From positions 62,001 to 126,000 of the forward strand of contig JAZGTN010000014.1 of assembly GCA_037783415.1 (NCBI GenBank): DNA of 64,000 nt, written 5' to 3'. Position 1 is the first letter of the stretch, and every line of letters starts with the position of its first letter. Position numbers and translations under genes: made by a program. The DNA comes from Leptasterias polaris. Its lineage: Eukaryota; Echinodermata; Asteroidea; Forcipulatida; Asteriidae. Of this stretch, positions 27,101-36,100 are shown piece by piece. Under the pieces are notes generated by a model. It was not told the origin of the DNA and did not search any database. It saw only the letters and a program-made list of their open reading frames with translations.

Positions 27101-30100
27101 GGTTCTTTTCGGCGTGTTTTCGTGGTTTCTTTGAGCTGATGTTCCTTGATCAAAATGCCGAGAAAGCCAGTTTCGACCGCTACCGGGGATTCCACTGCAA
27201 TTGATCCTGCTTCCCTGACGGCCGCTATCTCTGAAGCGCTCCAGTCCAGGACCCTTCTGGACATTTTAATCCCTGTACTTACGGAGGCAATCGCTGAATC
27301 TATAACCCAGGATATCCACAAGGCCCTGGAATTGGAACTAATCAATCGAGATAAGAAGATAGCCAGTCTTGAGAAAGATGTCCGCCATCTTAGTGAACGG
27401 CTTTCTGAACAAGAACAATACTCGCGTCGTAACTGTCTTATTGTTCACGGGATTCCAGAGACGCCCCAACCCGAGAATACTGACCGGAAAATCACTGAAG
27501 CAGCTAAACAACATCTTGGTATGGAGCTTCGCCCTGAAGCCATTGATCGAACTCACCGCATTGGGCCACGCCTGGACAAAACGGGTAAACCACGGGCAAG
27601 ACCAATAGTTGTAAAGTTCGTTGACTATAACTCACGGGCTGCATTCTATCATGTGAGAGCCAAATTCAAAGGTTCTAACATTTACGTCCATGAGAGCCTT
27701 ACCCAGGAACGTCAGCGCTGGCTCGCCACCGCAAAGCAGCATTCGTTGACCGACAAGGTATGGACCCTAGATGGCCGGATCGAAATACGCCGTAAAAACG
27801 GTTCGCGCCTGATTGTGGCATCCAAGGAAGACCTTCAGAAATTGTAATGTTGCTACTAACAAACCTGAATCCATTACCTTTTTGTACATCACTTTTGGAG
27901 TCTGTTGCCACCCCATGTACACTTTTCTTGCGTAAATTGTATCGTTTTCTATATTGCTTTGTTTCTTTTCTTTTCTTACACTAAGTTTCTACATGAATAA
28001 TAATGTCCTTGTCTTGTCTTGTTTTTTTTTTGGTCGTGTTTTGTTCTTGTGTGTATTTCTTGTGCAAATCAAGTTATCATGGGTTTTTATTTTTATTTTC
28101 TGTTTTTGGTTATTCATATTTGTCCGTATAAGGTTAACGGATTATATCGTTCGGTACTTTCGATATGAATGCTGATCTAAGTCATAATGTTGATGAGTCC
28201 TTCGTTTATGAGGGGCTTGATCCTGTTATTGACCCCAACAATCACAATCATCAAAATTTTTCATGTGGTTATTTTAATGAATCAAACTTAAACACGACTT
28301 TTAATTTTAACAATCATTCTAATTTTTCTTTGCTTCATATGAATATTAGAAGTCTCCCAAAAAACTTTGATCGAATGTTAAATTATTTACATTCTCTCCA
28401 TTTTGAATTTTCGGTGATAGGTCTCTCGGAAACGTGGCTAAAACATTGTGACGTGCCGTTTAATATTTATTCCATTCCTGGGTACCAGCTTGAGACCATT
28501 AACAGAACGAACAAAGTGGGGGGTGGGGTTGCATTCTATATTTCCACTGATCTTCGCTATTCAGTTAGACGTGACTTATCTTGTTCATCCAACTCTCTTG
28601 AATCAATTTTTATTGAAGTTGAGAATCCTAATAACAAAAAAATTATTGCTGGAGTTATATACAGACCACCATCAACCTCATTTAATGACTTTATTTTGAC
28701 CTTACAAGATTTACAAGATCGTATTTCAGTGGAAAATAAGTATTGTCTTATCTCAGGAGATTTTAATATTAATTTGCTTACTGTTGATGACCACAGCCAG
28801 ACTCAGGAATTCATGGATTCTATGTTTGCCCATTCATATTTACCACTTATTGACAAACCCACAAGAATTACTCCAACCTCGGCAACTCTTATTGATAATA
28901 TTTTTTGTAATATTCTTCCCTCTCCCAATTCTGGTATTTTGGTTTCTGATATTTCGGATCATTTTCCAGTTTTTACATTTTTTTCTTTTAAGGCAAAAAC
29001 TCATTCTTATGTTCCTGGTATATATTTTCGTAAAACTACTGATGCAAACCTTCGCAGGCTTAAATCTGCCCTGGATTCCTGTGACTGGTCTGTGGTTTTC
29101 AATACTGATAATCCGAATGTTTCCTTCAATAAATTTATGAATATTTTTAATAATTTATATGAGAGAATTATCCCTCTTATTAGGACTAATAATTCCAATA
29201 GAAAAACCCAATCTCGGTCTAAATGGATTACGCCAGCTTTGCTGAAATCTATAAATTATAAAAATAGACTTTATCGTAAATATCTGTCTTGTCCTAGTCA
29301 TATTAATCGTTTAAAGTACACCAGATATAAAAACTCACTCACAACTATACTGCGTTCTGCTAAACAACATTACTTTACTCGGAAATTTAATAAAGAGAAA
29401 AACAACATTAAAAATACCTGGAAAATAATTAATTCAGTTTTGAAAAATAGTTCGTCATCTGAAGTCCCAAGTATAAAGATTAATAACCAGTGTACAAATG
29501 ATCCCCTTTTAATTGCAGAGTATTATAATGACTACTTTGTTAACATTGGTTCTAAACTTGCCAATCAAATCCCTCCGTGTGATTCGAACTACCATGATTA
29601 CCTGCATAATTCTAATCCCTTTTCTATTTTCTTTGATCCAGTAACCGAACATGAATTATATATTATTGTTTCTAATTTAACTAATAAGCAAAGTTCTGGT
29701 CATGATACGATTACTAGTGCTATTATCAAAGCTATGTTTCCTGCCATTTCCAAGCCCCTTGCTTTCATTATGAATTTGTCATTAAGTACAGGTATAGTTC
29801 CAGATTCCATGAAAATTGCTAAAGTTGTTCCCGTTTTAAAAAAAGGTGATTCCCAATTAGTTAATAATTATAGACCTATTTCTATTCTGACAACCTTCTC
29901 TAAAATTCTTGAACGCATTATATACGTTCGCACGTCTCGGTTCTTAACTAGACATAATATTTTATCTGATACACAGTATGGGTTTAGGGAAAACCATTCA
30001 ACATGTCATGCTATTTTACAATTGATAAATACTATTATTACTGGTCATGAACAGTCTTCTCATACTTTGGGAATTTTTCTGGACCTCTCCAAGGCATTTG

Positions 30101-33100
30101 ATACAATTGATCATGATATACTTTTGGGTAAACTCTCCTTTTATGGAATTAGAGGGATTGCCTTGGAGTGGTTCAGAAATTATCTCACTAATCGTAAACA
30201 ATTTGTACTCTTTAAAGATAACCAGTCTTTACCTGAGTTGGTTTGTGGAGTTCCTCAGGGATCCATTTTGGGACCACTTCTTTTTTCTATATATATTAAC
30301 GACTTTGAGAAATCTTCTAGTACCTTGTCATTTATTTTATTTGCAGATGACTCCAATTTATTTTATTCGCATAACAATTTGGGTACACTGGTTAACGTCA
30401 TCAATACAGAACTCATTAGTGTTTCTAAATGGATTAAAGCCAACAAATTATCCCTCAACATTGATAAAACTTGTTTTATGTTGTTTAGCAATACAGCCAG
30501 TTCAATTCCTACTGATATTTTGTACGATAATTATCCTGTTAATCAAACCAACTGTACTAAATTTCTGGGTCTTTTTATTGATGAAAAATTATCATGGAAA
30601 TGTCATGTAAATTATCTATGTAAATTAATTTCAAGAAATATTGGTATTATTAACAAATTGAAATATTGTTTTCCCTCTGATATTTTGTATAATATTTATA
30701 ATGCGTTAATTTTGCCTTATATCTCCTATGGTATTCTGGCCTGGGGCAACACAAGCTCTTGTCTTTCTAATAGAATTTTTGTTTTACAGAAAAGGGCATT
30801 GCGTGTTATTGACCGTGCAGAATTTAGAGCTCATTCTAATCCATTGTTTTTTAACCACAATACTCTTAAAATTAATGATATGTATTCACTCCAGCTAGGA
30901 ATGTTTATGCATCAGCTTGTTGCTCATAAATTACCTAATTCGTTTGAACAAATGTTTGTGACTAATGCAAATATTCATCAATATTATACCAGACAGTTTA
31001 ATGATCTCCATGTTCCATTTATACATACTGCTCTTGCAAAGAAATTTGTCATTTATCAGGGTACAACGTATTGGAATTCACTAAGTCAAGCTCTAAGAAG
31101 TATTAGTAGTCGTTTTTTATTTAAGAAAAAACTTAAGCTTCTGCTTTTGGAAAAATATTGTTCTCAATAATAATTTTAATTAGCTGTGATAGATTCATTG
31201 TATGATCCCCTGTCTAGGTTTTTCTTGTACTTGTTTTTGTTATGTCCAGTTTGTGTTGGTCCTTGTTTATTTTTTGTGCAACTTAAGTTTACTTCTGTAT
31301 TGTTAAATGTAACCTGAGTAATCTTTATTTATTTTGACATAATTACTTTCTTTCTACACATTAAGGGCCTTTCCACTCGACAAGCTTGCTTTTTGGAGAA
31401 GCCCGCCGCTTAATCGTATATGGTTTTTTTTTTATACCGTCTGTAAATCTTTTGGTTTTTTTTGATTAAGTGGAAATAAATTGATTGATTGATTGAACTC
31501 TATGTATTGAGCTGTTTTTAAGCTGCATGTCAAGTTTGCTTTGAGGTAAATATGATATCACATGCATGCTTGTGGAATGCGGCAAGATATAGCTTCCGTG
31601 TTCTTTGTTTTAGCGCCAACTTTTTCCGTATTCCACTCACTCTTGTCTGATAGGCCTAACTAATTGGGTTGTATCTTATACAATATAGTGTACTAGTCAG
31701 CGTTTTTGCCTCCTTTTCCAGGGCAAAATGTCAGGAACAATACTAGGAAACAGAAATACATGTGTTTGTTTTGAAATTGTACAAACTATATTAATATGGG
31801 CAACAAACCACTTGTGGCCGTTATGGTCTGTAAAGGGTTAAATACTTGGTTTTATTTAAAAGTAACTGCACATCAAGGAATATTCACAAAATGTGACCAA
31901 CCTTTTGGAGCTGTAATTGTTGAATTCTTCTTTACATCTAATTTGATGAGTGATGTATTCTCAGTCACATCTGACTCTACCCCATCATTGTGTTTTTCCA
32001 TTTCAGCTGCTTGTAGAGTCAATCTCAGTTAACAACTGCATATGAGAATCAATAGTTAATGACTGCATATTGACAGCTAATCACAGTTAATGACTACATA
32101 GGTTAACCCTTTCAATGCCATTGTCGAGTTTACTCGACCACGCGCAGTGTAATGCTTTCTTACCATTGTCGAGTTTACTCGACGTTAAAAGCCACGGTAT
32201 TTGGGGGGAAAAAACGCGGTGTTTGGGAGCCTGTATTTATTTTTTTTAGCGCCCTCTGTTGTTGAACCTTATATGGACTGGTAGCTTGTTTACCATGCTT
32301 TACAATGGTGTGTGTTGTATAGGGGGTCGCCATTACGATTTTCCGGGAATAACAACATTGCATGCAACAGTACGTCCAGATTTCACGCTTCCGTTTTCCC
32401 GGCAAATAATCACCAGCATAGCTGTTCGTTACCCAGAGGTTTTGGTTGAAATATTTGTCAGTAGAAACTCTGAATTGGAATCAGAAATATCTGAAGAAGA
32501 ACCTAGTGAATATTCCAGTGAATATTCGGATGAAACTCGTGATGTTTCGTTGCAAGGCACGTCCGATGTTGACAGCAATCCTTACGATATACCGGTAGCT
32601 GGACCGAGCACTTCAACGCCGTGGTCTTGGGCGTGGGCTCGGCGGGCCTCGACCCATTCGTGCCGACTGAGGTGGCAAAGGACATGAAGATAATATAAAT
32701 TGGACATCATATGAAAGGTCATTTCATAAGCTACAAATTGTATGTACAAAGTTTTTAAAAGTACGTCTTCACAAAGACAATAAAGATTGGAAAAAGTGAA
32801 CACCACTGCTAAACATTGTTGTGCTTTTTGTGTGAAAAAATGCGGTACACAGCAGCGTGACCCCTATAAAAAATGCGGTATTGAAAGGGTTAAATGGATA
32901 GAAAGAATATAACTGTTTTCTAAAAGGAATACTTCATTTACATCCTCTTGTTTTCAATGAAACACATTTGTTGCTTTTATCATATATTTCTGGTATTAAA
33001 ACCAAGTATGCCTCATAAAAGATCTTAATTAACCTGTACCTCGCAAAGGTAAGGAAACCTGTAAAAAAAAGTGCTTGCTACGTGAATTAGAAACACTGGG

Positions 33101-36100
33101 GTTAACCACTACTCTTCCATGATACGCGTTTAGGGTTCTTACGTGCACAACCAATCCTAGTACATGCGAGGCCTGGTAAAGTGCCATGACCAGGACTGGA
33201 ACCCACACTCTGCTGATCAGAAACACCAGAGCTTGAGTCTGGTGCTCTTAACTGCTTGGCCATGGCACACCACGCAAACCACACAATGATTGATTGATCA
33301 TATTTAGTTCATATTCAGCCAAGTCCATAATTAGTCCATCATCAATAGCGTGGGTTCGAATACCGATCTGGACACTTGTGCCCTTAAAGGGCCTATGAAG
33401 TGGTATTTTTTGTGTGTGTTTTTTATAGCTTTACTAAATTAGTTCATATGAAAAGAAATTATTTTTAAAAACTGTTTAGTGTCTGGAGTGCATTTTTGTA
33501 TTTTAATTCAATAAAAAAAATACCCCCCCCGAAACTTTCGTATTTTAGACGCCACAAGAGGGCGCTGTTCGTGACGTACACAAAGGCAGCGGCTCCCAGA
33601 TCGAGATCTCAGTCGTGGTCTGGTGCCCAGGCGCGCGCAGTTTAAGTCTACCCCCTATATCAGGGTTATTTTTTTTAATAAGATGGTTTCTTTAATCCTC
33701 CATCCAAGCTTTAATGTTACTGAATGAAAGACTTGATTCGTGCATAAAAGACAACACGCAATATTGATTATAAGCAGTCTCATAAAACAACAACGAGTGT
33801 GTATAGAAGACTGCAGTACACGTTTGTATACAATGTGTGTACCGTACACGTTGATCACAGTCGACCCGGCCGGTCACAGGGTACCGTGAAACGAAGCGCA
33901 AGCCTCCACCGATGGACAATAACGCAACCATATTTGGGGGGTGGAATATAAGTGGAACAAGTACGTGTTCAGTCAGGGGACTTTTGATACATTCTATAAA
34001 ACTACATGTATATATTAGAATATTATAAGATCAGATATGATGTCGTCAACAATAATGCGAAAAAGGACGATATGTTTGTAGAACATGACTGCGGTGTTGA
34101 GGGGTATTGTGAATTGTGTGCACGCACGGGTGGTTTCCATACAGCCAAAATTACTTACCCTGAGTTTTTCTCGCTTCCAAAAAGCACCTCTCCTTTTCTC
34201 CGGTCGTTTCTCCTTTTCTCCAGCCTTCTTGCTTACTGGAAAAATTGTTGGCACGGCATCTGGCAACAGCATAGCCTTGTACTTTATGCCAAACTGGTTG
34301 TGAAGGCCACGTTCAAAACAACTTGACTCAAAGTGGGCACTGCAGAGCATAGGCTGCTCGCTCCGTCCAGACCACTTGGCCCTGGTCAGCTTCACATTTG
34401 CCGTCCATATCCGTCTGAATTTTGGGTCCGCTGGAAATTTATGGACACTAACTCCATTTTTAGTGGTGTTGCTACACCCAGCAGCAACACACCTTGATGG
34501 CATTTCTTAAAATCAACGTAAAAAGACGTAACAAGACCCCCAAAAGAGAGAGACAAACTGTTTTGAACGTTTTCCTTCCGTGTGTTCGCTCGGCGGTGCG
34601 GTCGGGTGGCCACACACACATGACGTTACGTATGACAAGTCGTTCTGCTGAATTGCCTTTGTTTACGTCACGGATTTTATGTTAATGAGGAGGTATGGGT
34701 GGGGCGCTGCGGCCCCCCTAAATTTCGAAATGATTTTTTTAATGGTGTAAAATGGCTTGTGAAAAAAAAAATATATATATATATATGTTGTAATAGGCAT
34801 ACTTTATTGTTTCCAGCATTAAAAAAATCTATTTCATAGGCCCTTTAAGCCAGTCAATTGACCTTTATTGCTCCAACCTTCAGATGGGCATTAACCCTAA
34901 CTCCCAAAGCGTTTTTACTAGAATCCATCCCTAACCCAACACATTCCAACAGCTTATACTACCATGAAATGGGAACTGTACCCAATCTTAGGGGGACGAT
35001 ACACAACCTAACAAACTCCAACAGGCCTTTTTTGTTTGATTTTGTTGGAGTGTGTACACTTGGCATGTGCAAAATTTGATCAGTGAAATCACACAGTACC
35101 CAACGTAACATAATCCAACAACTATCTCATTAGACCATGGAGGAAAGAGCAATGCCAGACATGTACATTTCACACATCCACCATACCCACTCAATCAAAT
35201 TCAAACACCATTACTTGTCAGCAAGGATACACAATCCCACAGAATCAAACACCCAATCCTAACTTCACTGTACTTAACCTAACAAAATTAAACACTTTGC
35301 CCTGTTTGAATTTGTAGGGTTAGGGATTGTTAGGGTTAACAAAGTGGTTGGTTCGGTGTGTAGTGTAATGCACACAAAAAAACTTATTATAAAGAGAAGG
35401 GGTCCCCCCCCACCTCACCTTCTGCTCCTTTCAAGGTGTTGAATTTTGGTTGCTTTGTCTCATAAAATCTTTCCTAACAATCTCCACCAAATTTGAAAAA
35501 GAAGTGGAGTAACCTCTGGATTAACGTGCTAGCGCTCTACCAACTGACCTATCTAGCTCTATGTTGGCAGTCTCCCTAATTTGTCAATATCTTTGGTCCG
35601 GGGGTGTCAGTCAGAAGCCATACAACCTGCAACTGCCGTATAGCCATCAGGGATCACACCCAAGTTTACGATACAACCTGGGAAGTGACAGCAGAGTGAC
35701 TACTTTTAAATAAAGAGTGTTTTTAAATAAACCAATTCAATTACTATAAGGGGATGTAACTTTTTAATTCAAATATCCAGCAATAATCAATGTTTATCCG
35801 GAAGTCGCAAGTTCAAAATCTACTTGAATAAGTTTTCTTTGCTCAACCTCAAGTCAGTTTCCCTTGAGGTTTACTCCTTGATATTTATAACAAAAAGTCT
35901 GACCCCTATAAGGTGATCCCTCTCCTGCAGATTACCACGTTGTATCAAACACTTGGGAGTGATCCCTGGCTATATGGCAGTTACAGGCTAAATGGCTTCT
36001 GACTGGCACTCCCGAACGAAGATATTGACAAAATAGGGAGACTGCCAACATTATTATGGATAGGAGCTCAGTTGGTAGAGAGCGGCACATTAATCCCGAT

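Larger units (their letters stand above)
26970..31496 (+). mobile_element. Full-length CR1/L2-group non-LTR retrotransposon
   Basis: About 4.53 kb inserted in intron 1 of copy A, antisense to the gene. It has a 5' UTR of about 185 bp, ORF1 (27155-27847), a T-rich spacer (27848-28164), ORF2 (28165-31170), a 3' UTR and a 3' tail of ATTG repeats (31480-31496). The pre-insertion site is visible in copy B near 56268-56271 (GGGCTGTTCTAACTC), where the flanking sequences TGTTCT and ACTCTATGTA are directly joined. Little or no target-site duplication is seen. A short tandem 3' tail and no long TSD are usual for CR1/L2-type elements. Both ORFs are intact, so it is young. Clade is inferred from domain layout (APE + RT, no RNase H). 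Confidence 0.9.

Noticed and set aside
28448..30610. Other-frame ORFs over the LINE (83-187 codons)
   Set aside because: Shadows of ORF2; the 1001-codon frame carries all endonuclease and RT motifs.
35281..35345. Interstitial telomere repeat
   Set aside because: Only two or three irregular GGGTTAG words. Better explained as the end of a TTAA-bounded segment or chance.
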